A stretch of DNA of 43,123 nucleotides from Streptomyces laculatispora (lineage in GTDB: Bacteria; Actinomycetota; Actinomycetes; Streptomycetales; Streptomycetaceae): assembly GCF_017353455.1 (NCBI RefSeq), contig NZ_JAFMPZ010000081.1:1-43123 (forward strand). The letters are read 5' to 3'. Below the pieces are notes generated by a model, which did not search any database, was not told the DNA's origin, and saw only the letters and a program-made list of their open reading frames with translations. Position numbers and translations under genes: made by a program. Shown piece after piece: positions 17,955 to 25,610 of this stretch (its first letter is position 1; every line of letters starts with the position of its first letter).

Positions 17955-18088
17955 GTGTCGTCGCTTGGCGGTAGTCCCGCCGCGACGACGGATGCCGATT
18001 GGGACGGTCCGAACGCCGACCCAAACCCTAACGTTGAAGTTTAGGGTTACCAGTGTGTCTGCTTCATGGACTCTTCCGAACAGGACAC
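17955..18088 (-). promoter_or_regulatory. Three WhiA-like GACAC sites upstream of ftsZ
   Basis: GACAC, the core of the Streptomyces WhiA binding motif, occurs at 17955-17959 and 18055-18059 (minus strand) and 18084-18088 (plus strand). The last overlaps the -10 hexamer of the best ftsZ promoter candidate. WhiA control of ftsZ is established in Streptomyces; that these sites are used here is inference. Confidence 0.5.
18024..18048. repeat. Perfect inverted repeat upstream of ftsZ
   Basis: AACCCTAA (18024-18031) and TTAGGGTT (18041-18048) with a 9-nt spacer, in the ftsZ 5' region about 100 bp from the GTG. It could be an operator or a 5'-UTR hairpin. The regulator is unknown. Confidence 0.5.
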
Positions 18089-18114
18089 TAAGTCGACAAG
18101 TGGCGCACGTTCAA
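18085..18114 (-). promoter_or_regulatory. Candidate ftsZ promoter
   Basis: On the minus strand, TTGAAC (18114-18109) and TAGTGT (18090-18085) are separated by 18 bp, fitting the HrdB-type TTGAC / TAnnnT pattern. A second weaker candidate is TTGGTC (18176-18171) and TAGGGT (18151-18146) with a 19-bp spacer. Several promoters upstream of ftsZ are known in Streptomyces. Confidence 0.5.
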
Positions 18115-18204
18115 CGAACACGCCGAACCTCCCGTTTTTCTTTTCACCCTATGTGATCACCCGTAGCGCTGACCAACCAGGGTGCTGGCCAGGCCGAATG
18201 TCCG

Positions 18205-18999
18205 TCAACTGCCCGACACCGCAGGAGCGGTGGGTGCACTCACGTCGAAGTGTCCTGCTTTGGGAGCGGCTTCCATGAGGGCGGTGAGGACTTTCGCCTT
18301 CACCGAACCTTCTTCACCGCTCCCCCAGATCACCTCACGGTCCCGGGTGAGCTCCAGGGAAACCGCATCGTACGAGGTGACCCGCACGACCTTGGTGTCC
18401 CTGGCGACGCCGTCCGGAAGGTCACCCGCGACCCGGACCGCTTCCCGCACCAGCCGGTCACTGCCGAAACGGCGCAGACTCGCTGACTGACCAGCTGTCA
18501 ATTCCAGCAGAGGTACGCGCCCGGGCGCCTTGTCCACCGTGGCGAAGCGCACACCTTTGGCGTCCACTTCAATGAACTTTGCGCCCTTTTTCACCAAGAG
18601 AACCGGCTTTCGTTCGGTCACCTTAAGTCCGATGCCGTGCGGCCATGACCGTACGACATCCACCGAGTCGATACGAGGCAACTTCTGGCGCAACCTGTCG
18701 GCGACGGCGTCCGTGTCCACGGAAATCAGCGGAGCACCCATCGGCACCGCCGCGGTGGCCTCCACCTCGGCCGGTGACAGCACGTCGACACCGGTGATCC
18801 GGACCTGTTCGGTCCGGAGCCAGGACGAGCCGTAGAGCGCCCAGACGGCGCCGGAGCCGAGCACCAGCACGGCCGCGGCGATCACGATCAGCAGCCTCCG
18901 CCGGGACATCCGGCGCCCTTCGGCGCCCGGGCGCGGCGGCCGGTCCGGGGTGTCCTCCTGCTGCCCTGCACCGCGCTGGGCGGTCGTCGCTCCGGCCAC
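18205..18999 (-). CDS. ftsQ: Cell division protein FtsQ (DivIB)
   Basis: A 264-aa bitopic protein linking the Z ring to the septal synthase. A basic, disordered cytoplasmic segment (1-33) is followed by one membrane helix (about 34-54, RLLIVIAAAVLVLGSGAVWAL). Next come the POTRA domain (VRITGVDVLSPAEVEATAAVPMGAPL) and the beta domain (LKVTERKPVLLVKKG). The GTG start at 18999 has AAGGAG 7 nt upstream. It lies 50 nt after murG, and that gap holds a strong hairpin. It is the last gene before the ftsZ promoter region. Confidence 0.95.
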   Translation of the reverse strand: MAGATTAQRGAGQQEDTPDRPPRPGAEGRRMSRRRLLIVIAAAVLVLGSGAVWALYGSSWLRTEQVRITGVDVLSPAEVEATAAVPMGAPLISVDTDAVADRLRQKLPRIDSVDVVRSWPHGIGLKVTERKPVLLVKKGAKFIEVDAKGVRFATVDKAPGRVPLLELTAGQSASLRRFGSDRLVREAVRVAGDLPDGVARDTKVVRVTSYDAVSLELTRDREVIWGSGEEGSVKAKVLTALMEAAPKAGHFDVSAPTAPAVSGS

Positions 19000-19015
19000 G
19001 CTCGCTCCTTATGCC

Positions 19016-19042
19016 GGGTCCGGGGGCGCCGCCCCCGGACCC
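19016..19042 (-). promoter_or_regulatory. Intra-operon hairpin between murG and ftsQ
   Basis: GGGTCCGGGGGC (19016-19027) pairs perfectly with GCCCCCGGACCC (19031-19042), a 12-bp GC stem with a 3-nt loop. It lies inside the dcw cluster, eight nt from the murG stop and only a few nt before the ftsQ SD. No U-tract follows, so it may be an attenuator, a processing site or a 5' stabiliser for ftsQ mRNA. Confidence 0.65.
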
Positions 19043-19049
19043 GTCCGCC

Positions 19050-20144
19050 TCACGCGCCTCGGCGTGCGGCAATCGCCTCGTACACCATGCCGACCAGCAG
19101 GTCGTCGGCGTCCCGGCGGCCGAACTCGGCGGCTGCGCGAGACATTTCGTACAGTCGGTGCGGATCCGACAGCACCGGAAGGACGTTGCCCTGGACCCAC
19201 TCGGGAGTGAGCGCCGCGTCGTCCACCAGCAGACCGCCACCGGCGTTGACCACCGGCTGGGCGTTGAGCCGCTGTTCACCGTTGCCGATCGGCAACGGGA
19301 CATAGGCGGCGGGCAGCCCGACGGCGGTGAGTTCGGCGACGGTCATCGCGCCCGCGCGGCAGAGCATCATGTCGGCCGCGGCGTACGCGAGGTCCATCCG
19401 GTCCACGTACGGTACCGGGATGTAGGGCGGCATCCCGGGCATGTTGTCCACACGCGGCATTTCGTTCTTCGGGCCGACCACATGCAGGATCTGGATGCCG
19501 GAGCGCTGCATCAGCGGGGCGACCCGCTGGACCACCTCGTTGAGATGGCGGGCGCCCTGCGAGCCGCCGGAGACCAGCAGCGTCGGCAGGTTGGGGTCGA
19601 GCCCGAAGGCGGCACGCGCCTCCGGACGGACCCGGGCCCGGTCCAGGGTGGCGATGGTGCGGCGCAGCGGGATGCCGATGTAACGGGCACCGCGCAGCTT
19701 GCTGTCGGGGGTGGAGACGGCGACCCCGTGCGCGTACCGCGAACCGATCTTGTTGGCCAGGCCCGGCCGGGCGTTGGCCTCGTGCACCACGATCGGCACC
19801 CCGGCGCGCTTGGCGGCGAGGTAGCCGGGCAGCGCCACGTAGCCGCCGAACCCGACCACACAGTCCGCCTTGGTGCGTTCCAGGATCTGCTCGGCGGCCT
19901 TGATGGTGCCGCGCAGCCTTCCCGGGACGGTGATCAGTTCGGGGGTGGGCTTGCGCGGCAGCGGTACGGCCGGGATCAGGGCGAGTTCGTACCCCCGCTC
20001 GGGTACGAGTCTTGTCTCGAGTCCGCGCTCCGTGCCGAGAGCGGTGATTCCCACGCTCGGGTCCTGCCTGCGCAGGGCGTCCGCGAGGGCAAGCGCGGGC
20101 TCGATGTGGCCGGCGGTCCCCCCACCGGCGAGTACGACATGCAC
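19050..20144 (-). CDS. murG: UDP-GlcNAc:MurNAc-pentapeptide-lipid GlcNAc transferase
   Basis: A 364-aa GT28 glycosyltransferase that adds GlcNAc to lipid I to make lipid II at the inner face of the membrane. The first glycine loop is at the N-terminus (VVLAGGGTAGHIEPALALADAL). The second is VSGGSQGARHLNE, and the UDP-GlcNAc contact GNGEQRLNAQPVVNAGGG is in the C-terminal lobe. The GTG start at 20144 lies six nt after the ftsW stop, and its SD lies within the ftsW end. It is co-transcribed with ftsW upstream; ftsQ follows after a hairpin. Confidence 0.97.
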   Translation of the reverse strand: MHVVLAGGGTAGHIEPALALADALRRQDPSVGITALGTERGLETRLVPERGYELALIPAVPLPRKPTPELITVPGRLRGTIKAAEQILERTKADCVVGFGGYVALPGYLAAKRAGVPIVVHEANARPGLANKIGSRYAHGVAVSTPDSKLRGARYIGIPLRRTIATLDRARVRPEARAAFGLDPNLPTLLVSGGSQGARHLNEVVQRVAPLMQRSGIQILHVVGPKNEMPRVDNMPGMPPYIPVPYVDRMDLAYAAADMMLCRAGAMTVAELTAVGLPAAYVPLPIGNGEQRLNAQPVVNAGGGLLVDDAALTPEWVQGNVLPVLSDPHRLYEMSRAAAEFGRRDADDLLVGMVYEAIAARRGA

Positions 20145-20150
20145 CGAAAT

Positions 20151-21593
20151 TCACCGCTCTCCGGACGGACGCTTCTTGATGCGCCGTCTCATCGTCTTCC
20201 ATCTCACCCCGGGCCTCCGCATGGCCAGGGCCGCCTTCGCGGCGGGATCCTCTCGCGCGAACGCGATCAGCAGCCCGACAGCGAACATGGTCGGCAGCAG
20301 GGCCGACCCTCCGTAGGAGAACAGCGGGAGCGGGACACCGGCGATCGGAAGCAGACCGAGCACCGCACCGATGTTGATCACTGCCTGAGCCGTGATCCAG
20401 GTGGTCACACCTCCCGCGGCATACCTCACGAAGGGGTCCTCCGTGCGTCCGGCCACGCGGATACCCGCATAGCCTAGAGCCGCGAAGAGGGCGAGTACCG
20501 ACAGCGTCCCCGCCAACCCCAGTTCCTCCCCCGTGATGGCGAAGATGAAGTCGGTGTGGGGCTCGGGGAGTTGACCCCATTTTTCCACACTTGCACCGAG
20601 CCCGGATCCGAACCAGCCGCCGGACGCCAGAGCGTAGATACCGTGTACGGCCTGCCAGCACGAGCCGCCCGGTCCGGGTTCGCTGGCGCCCATGCAGTCG
20701 AGCCTGGCCATCCGGTTCGGACTGGTCTTGATCAGCACGAAGCCGATCAGGCCGGCGGTGGCGAGCACTCCGGCGAACAGCCGGGTGGGAGCCCCGGCCA
20801 GCCAGAGCAGCCCGAACAGGATCGCCGTGAGAATGATCGCAGTGCCCATGTCACCGCCGAGCATGATCAGCCCGAGCAGCATGAAGGCGACCGGGACGAG
20901 CGGCACGAGCATGTGCTTCCACTGGGTCAGCAGCCGCTTGTCCTGTTTGCGGGCGAGCAGATCGGCCCCCCACAGGACGAGGGCGAGCTTGCCGAACTCA
21001 CTGGGCTGGAGCTGGAAGGGCCCGCCCAGGTAGAGCCAGTTCCGGTTCCCGTTGACCGACATCCCTATCCCCGGCACCTGGACCAGCACCATCAGGAAGA
21101 CGGCACCCATCAGCAGCGGGTAGGACAGGGCGCGGTGCAGCTTGACCGGGATCCGGGCGGCGATCGCCATCAGCCCTGCCCCGATGACGGCGGCGAGGAA
21201 CTGCTTGCGGAAGAAGTAGGTGCCCGGCTTGTCGAGCTCCAGCGCCTTGATCATCGAGGCGGAGTAGACCATGACGAGCCCGAGCACGGTGATGAGCAGC
21301 CCGGCACCCAGGATCAGGTAGTACGCGGTCAGCGGGCGATCCCAGGCCCGGCGTGCCTGCTCGTAGGACCGCCGCACACCGCCGCCGCGGGGGGTGCGGG
21401 GGCCGCCGGCGGTCCTGGAGCGGCCCACGGGGGGCCGCCGGGAGCCGGAAGCCGACCGGACGCGCAGGGCGAGTCCGTGCGGCAGCGGGGCACCCCCGGC
21501 CGCGAGGAGGGGCGGATGGAGCGCCCGGCTGATCGCCGTGGTCGCCCGTGAGCGGTCCCTGCCGCGTGCGGCAGAGCTCTCTTCGGCCGGCAT
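20151..21593 (-). CDS. ftsW: SEDS peptidoglycan glycosyltransferase FtsW
   Basis: A 480-aa SEDS-family polymerase that makes septal glycan strands from lipid II together with FtsI. About ten membrane segments begin near residue 85, after a basic cytoplasmic N-terminus. SEDS features are present: GGPFQLQPSEFGKLALVLW, LGGDMGTAIILT, the large loop with GLGASVEKWGQLPEPHTDFIFAITGEELGL, and GGSALLPTMFAVGLLI. The start at 21593 is chosen over an upstream in-frame codon at 21656 because GGAGGGG lies about 8 nt before it. It is separated from murD by 115 nt containing an imperfect hairpin, one of the larger gaps in the cluster. Confidence 0.95.
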   Translation of the reverse strand: MPAEESSAARGRDRSRATTAISRALHPPLLAAGGAPLPHGLALRVRSASGSRRPPVGRSRTAGGPRTPRGGGVRRSYEQARRAWDRPLTAYYLILGAGLLITVLGLVMVYSASMIKALELDKPGTYFFRKQFLAAVIGAGLMAIAARIPVKLHRALSYPLLMGAVFLMVLVQVPGIGMSVNGNRNWLYLGGPFQLQPSEFGKLALVLWGADLLARKQDKRLLTQWKHMLVPLVPVAFMLLGLIMLGGDMGTAIILTAILFGLLWLAGAPTRLFAGVLATAGLIGFVLIKTSPNRMARLDCMGASEPGPGGSCWQAVHGIYALASGGWFGSGLGASVEKWGQLPEPHTDFIFAITGEELGLAGTLSVLALFAALGYAGIRVAGRTEDPFVRYAAGGVTTWITAQAVINIGAVLGLLPIAGVPLPLFSYGGSALLPTMFAVGLLIAFAREDPAAKAALAMRRPGVRWKTMRRRIKKRPSGER

Positions 21594-21708
21594 GGTCCTG
21601 TCCCCTCCACTGCTCGTGCCCGGGGCTTCGGTGCCGAGGGCCCGCGCCCGCTGCACAGCCGTACGTGCCCGGTTGCTCCGGGACGGTACGGCGCGGAGGC
21701 CGGGCCCG

Positions 21709-23151
21709 TCAGGCGCTCTCGGCGGCCAGTGCGCGGACGGCGTCCGCGAAGGCCTCGCCCCGCTTGTTGTAATTGACGAACATGTCCATCGAGGCGCAGG
21801 CCGGGGCCATCAGTACGGTGTCTCCCGGCCGGGCGAGCCGTGCCGCTTCGCGGACCGCCTCGGACATCGCCCCAGTGTCGGTCCGGTCGAGGTCGACCAC
21901 CGGGACCTCGGGCGCGTGTCGCGCGAGGGCTTCGCGGATCAGGGCGCGGTCGGCGCCCATCAGTACGACGCCCCGCAGGCGCTTCGCGCACCCGGTCACC
22001 AGATCGTCGAAGGTGGCGCCCTTGGCCAGTCCTCCGGCGACCCAGACGATCGGGTCGTAGGAGGCCAGGGAGGCCTCGGCCGCGTGGGTGTTCGTGGCCT
22101 TGGAGTCGTCGATGTAGGTGACCCCGGCGACCTCCGCGACACGCTCGATGCGGTGCGGGTCCGGGCGGAAGGCCCGCAGCCCGTCCCGTACGGCGGCCGG
22201 CGCGACGCCGAAGGCACGGGCCAGCGCCGCGGCCGCCAGCGCGTTGGCGATGTTGTGCGGGGCGGGCGGGTTCACGTCCCCGACCTCGGCGAGCTCCTGG
22301 GCCTGCTTGTGCCGGTTCGTCACGAAGGCGCGGTCGACGAGGATGCCGTCGACGACCCCGAGCTGGGAGGGCCCGGGGGCGTGGAGGGTGAAGCCGATCG
22401 CCCGGCAGCCCTCCTCCACGTCCGCCCCGCGCACCAGGTCCTCGGTGACCCCGTCCGCGGCGTTGTAGACGCAGGCGACGCTGTTGCCCTCGTAGATCCG
22501 GCCCTTGTCGGCGACGTACGCCTCCATGGAGCCGTGCCAGTCGAGGTGGTCGGGGGCCAGGTTGAGGACGGCCGCGGAGTGGGCGCGCAGCGAGGGCGAC
22601 CAGTGCAGCTGGTAGCTGGAGAGCTCGACGGCGAGTACGTCGTACGTCTCGTCGCCGAGGACCGCGTCCAGGAGCGAGACGCCGATGTTGCCGACGGCCG
22701 CGGTGCGCAGTCCGGCCGCCTCCAGGATCGAGGCGAGCATCCGTACGGTCGTGGTCTTGCCGTTGGTGCCGGTGACCGCGAGCCAGGGGGCCGGTTCCCG
22801 GCCGTCCTGGCCGCGCAGCCGCCAGGCGAGTTCGACGTCGCCCCAGACCGGGACGCCCGCCTCGGCGGCCGCGGCGAACAGCGGCTTGTCGGGCTTCCAG
22901 CCCGGGGTGGTGACGATGAGCTCGGTGGACTCGGGCAGGGTGGCCCCGTCGCCGAGGCGCACGGTGATGCCCTGCGCCTCCAGCTCCGCGGCCTGGGTAC
23001 GGGAGCGCTCGTCGTCCCCGTCGTTGACGACGGTGACGACGGCCCCGAGACCGCGCAGCACCCGGGCCGCCGGAATCCCGGAGACCCCGAGTCCGGCGAC
23101 CGTGACGTGCTTGCCCTGCCAGTCCACGTTGCTCACTTCTTGGCTGCCCAT
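21709..23151 (-). CDS. murD: UDP-N-acetylmuramoyl-L-alanine--D-glutamate ligase
   Basis: A 480-aa Mur ligase that adds D-Glu to UDP-MurNAc-L-Ala in the cytoplasm. The N-terminal Rossmann-like domain starts KHVTVAGLGVSGIPAARVL. The ATP-binding motif LAVTGTNGKTTTVRML lies near residue 135, and the C-terminal domain includes TYIDDSKATNTHAAEASLAS and VLMAPACASMDMFVNYNKRG. Two starts are possible. The ATG at 23151 lies inside the mraY end, whereas the GTG at 23136 overlaps the mraY TGA as GTGA and would give 475 aa. Neither has a strong SD. Coupling to mraY is likely in either case. Confidence 0.95.
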   Translation of the reverse strand: MGSQEVSNVDWQGKHVTVAGLGVSGIPAARVLRGLGAVVTVVNDGDDERSRTQAAELEAQGITVRLGDGATLPESTELIVTTPGWKPDKPLFAAAAEAGVPVWGDVELAWRLRGQDGREPAPWLAVTGTNGKTTTVRMLASILEAAGLRTAAVGNIGVSLLDAVLGDETYDVLAVELSSYQLHWSPSLRAHSAAVLNLAPDHLDWHGSMEAYVADKGRIYEGNSVACVYNAADGVTEDLVRGADVEEGCRAIGFTLHAPGPSQLGVVDGILVDRAFVTNRHKQAQELAEVGDVNPPAPHNIANALAAAALARAFGVAPAAVRDGLRAFRPDPHRIERVAEVAGVTYIDDSKATNTHAAEASLASYDPIVWVAGGLAKGATFDDLVTGCAKRLRGVVLMGADRALIREALARHAPEVPVVDLDRTDTGAMSEAVREAARLARPGDTVLMAPACASMDMFVNYNKRGEAFADAVRALAAESA

Positions 23152-24203
23152 CCTGCGTAGAAGAGGCCGAGACCGACGATCACGCACATGCCCTGGATGA
23201 TCCAGAAGCGGACCACGACAAGGACTTCGGACCACCCCTTGAGTTCGAAGTGGTGCTGGAGCGGCGCCATCCGGAAGACCCGCTTGCCGGTCATCTTGAA
23301 CGAGCCGACCTGGATGACGACGGACATCGTGATCATCACGAAGAGGCCGCCGAGCACCGCCATCAGGAACTCGGTGCGGGAGCAGATCGCCAGACCTGCG
23401 AGCGCGCCGCCGAGGGCGAGCGAACCGGTGTCGCCCATGAAGATCTTGGCGGGCGAGGTGTTCCACCACAGGAAGCCGAAGCAGGAGCCCATCAGGGCGG
23501 AGGCCACGACCGCGAGGTCGAGTGGATCTCGTACCTCGAAACAGGCACTCGGATTGGTGAGCGTGGCCGCGTTGGCGCAGGACTCCTGGAACTGCCAGAG
23601 CCCGATGAAGGTGTACGCGCCGAAGACCATCACCGACGCACCGGTGGCGAGGCCGTCCAGACCGTCCGTCAGGTTCACGCCGTTGGACATGGCGAGAATC
23701 ATGAAGAGCGCCCAGACCACGAACAGCACCGGGCCGATCGACCAGCCGAAGTCCTCGACGAACGAGAGCTTGGTGGAGGCGGGGGTGTTGCCGCGGGCGT
23801 CGGCGAACTGGAGCGAGAGCACCGCGAAGGCGATGCCGACGATCAGCTGACCGGCCATCTTCGCCTTGGCGCGCAGGCCCAGCGAACGCTGCTTGACGAT
23901 CTTGATGTAGTCGTCGAGGAAGCCGACGAGTCCCATGCCGGCCATCAGGAAGAGGACCAGCACACCGGAGAAGCGCATGTCCTCGCCGGTGATCACCTTC
24001 GCCAGGACGTACGCGATGATCGTCGCCAGGATGAAGGCGATGCCGCCCATGGTGGGCGTGCCCTTCTTCGATCCGTGGCTGCGCGGGCCGTCGTCCCGGA
24101 TGAACTGCCCGTATCCCTTGCGGGCCAGCAGCTTGATCAGCAGCGGGGTACCGACCAGGGTCAGGAAGAGCCCGATGGCCCCCGCGAAGAGGATCTGCCT
24201 CAT
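23133..24203 (-). CDS. mraY: Phospho-MurNAc-pentapeptide transferase
   Basis: A 356-aa integral membrane enzyme that transfers phospho-MurNAc-pentapeptide to undecaprenyl phosphate, making lipid I. About ten membrane helices are present. Active-site landmarks include KKGTPTMGGIAF, the Asp pair in VGFLDDYIKIVK, NGVNLTDGLDGLATG, FMGDTGSLALGG and the cytoplasmic QHHFELKGWSE loop. Its ATG overlaps the murF TGA (ATGA, 24200-24203) and its own TGA lies at the start of murD, so murF-mraY-murD form a tightly coupled block. Confidence 0.98.
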   Translation of the reverse strand: MRQILFAGAIGLFLTLVGTPLLIKLLARKGYGQFIRDDGPRSHGSKKGTPTMGGIAFILATIIAYVLAKVITGEDMRFSGVLVLFLMAGMGLVGFLDDYIKIVKQRSLGLRAKAKMAGQLIVGIAFAVLSLQFADARGNTPASTKLSFVEDFGWSIGPVLFVVWALFMILAMSNGVNLTDGLDGLATGASVMVFGAYTFIGLWQFQESCANAATLTNPSACFEVRDPLDLAVVASALMGSCFGFLWWNTSPAKIFMGDTGSLALGGALAGLAICSRTEFLMAVLGGLFVMITMSVVIQVGSFKMTGKRVFRMAPLQHHFELKGWSEVLVVVRFWIIQGMCVIVGLGLFYAGWAAKK

Positions 24204-25606
24204 CGGCCGGCGACCTCGCCCTCGGTCGCGTTATCCAGCAGTGCCATGACAACCTGCTCCAGGCCGACCGACCGGGACGCCTTCACCAGCACGACGTCTC
24301 CCGGGCGCAGTTCACTGCGCAACAGGTCGACGGCAGCCTGTGCGTCGGACACATGCACCGACTCCTCACCCCACGAACCCTCGTTGTATGCGCCCAGTTG
24401 CAGCCAGGAGGCTTCTCTGCCCCCGACCGCGACGAGCTTGCTGACGTTGAGCCGGACGGCGAGCCGTCCGACCGCGTCGTGCTCGGTGAGCGAGGCGTCG
24501 CCGAGCTCGGCCATCTGGCCGAGCACTGCCCACGTACGACGCCCCTTCCCCATGGCGGCCAGCGCGCGCAGCGCGGCTCTCATGGATTCGGGGTTGGCGT
24601 TGTAGGCGTCATTGACGAACGTCACGCCGTCCGGACGCTCGGTGACCTCCATGCGCCAGCGGGAGAGGGTGCCCGCCTCGGAGAGCGCCTCGGCGATCTC
24701 GTCTGCGGACAGGCCCAACTCATGGGCGACGGCGGCCGCGGCGAGCGCGTTCGACACGTGGTGCTCACCGTACAGGCGCATGGTCACATCGCTGCACCCG
24801 GTGGGTGTGTGGAGGCGGAACGCGGGGCGGCCGTCGTCGGTGAGCCGCACGTTCTCTCCCCGTACGTCCGCATCCGCGGCTTCACCGAAGAGCAGGACGC
24901 GGGCCTTGGTGCGGGAGGTCATGGCGCGGACGAGCGGGTCGTCGGCGTTGAGTACGGCGAGGCCGTCCGCGGGCAGCGACTCGACCATCTCGCCCTTGGC
25001 CTGTGCGATCTGCTCGCGACCGCCGAACTCGCCGATGTGGGCGGTGCCGACGTTCAGGACGAGGCCGATCCGGGGCGGGACGAGGCCGGTGAGGTAACAG
25101 ATGTCGCCGATGTAGCGGGCACCCATTTCGAGGACCAGGTGCCGGGTCTCATCGGTGGCGCGCAGCGCGGTGAGCGGCAGTCCGATCTCGTTGTTGAGGT
25201 TGCCCGCCGGGTAGACGGTGGGCCCCTTGCGCTCCAGGAGCTGGGCGATCAGGTCCTTGGTGGAGGTCTTGCCGGCGGACCCGGTGAGGGCGACCACGGT
25301 GGTGCCGAGCCGCCCGACGACGGCGCGGGCGAGCGCGCCGAGCGCCGCCACCACGTCGTCCACGACGATCGCGGGAACGCCGACGGGGCGGGCGGCCAGG
25401 ACGACTGCCGCGCCCGCCTCGACCGCGCGCTGCGCGTAGTCGTGGCCGTCGACCCGTTCGCCGGCGAAGGCGACGAAGAGGCTGCCTTGCTTCACCTCCC
25501 GGGAGTCGATGACGACTGGCCCGCTGACGGTTACTGCCTGATCCGGTATGTCGTACGACTGCCCGCCGACGATTTCGGCGATCTCGGCGAGGGAAAGGGC
25601 GATCAC
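24200..25606 (-). CDS. murF: UDP-MurNAc-tripeptide--D-alanyl-D-alanine ligase
   Basis: A 468-aa Mur ligase that adds D-Ala-D-Ala to the tripeptide precursor. It has an N-terminal substrate domain (VIDSREVKQGSLFVAFAGERVDGHDY), the ATP loop VVALTGSAGKTSTKDLI near residue 110, and a C-terminal region with TFVNDAYNANPESMRAAL and VLGQMAELGD. The GTG at 25606 (VIALSLAEIAEIVGG) is chosen because homologues begin there and AGGGATGA lies just upstream. An ATG at 25633 would overlap murE by 23 nt. It lies 4 nt after murE and overlaps mraY. Confidence 0.95.
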   Translation of the reverse strand: MIALSLAEIAEIVGGQSYDIPDQAVTVSGPVVIDSREVKQGSLFVAFAGERVDGHDYAQRAVEAGAAVVLAARPVGVPAIVVDDVVAALGALARAVVGRLGTTVVALTGSAGKTSTKDLIAQLLERKGPTVYPAGNLNNEIGLPLTALRATDETRHLVLEMGARYIGDICYLTGLVPPRIGLVLNVGTAHIGEFGGREQIAQAKGEMVESLPADGLAVLNADDPLVRAMTSRTKARVLLFGEAADADVRGENVRLTDDGRPAFRLHTPTGCSDVTMRLYGEHHVSNALAAAAVAHELGLSADEIAEALSEAGTLSRWRMEVTERPDGVTFVNDAYNANPESMRAALRALAAMGKGRRTWAVLGQMAELGDASLTEHDAVGRLAVRLNVSKLVAVGGREASWLQLGAYNEGSWGEESVHVSDAQAAVDLLRSELRPGDVVLVKASRSVGLEQVVMALLDNATEGEVAGR

Positions 25607-25610
25607 TTGG

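Noticed and set aside
18023..18048. Resemblance of CCCTAA/TTAGGG to eukaryotic telomere repeats
   Set aside because: There is a single copy of each arm and it is simply a palindrome in the ftsZ leader. Streptomyces chromosome ends use different palindromes.
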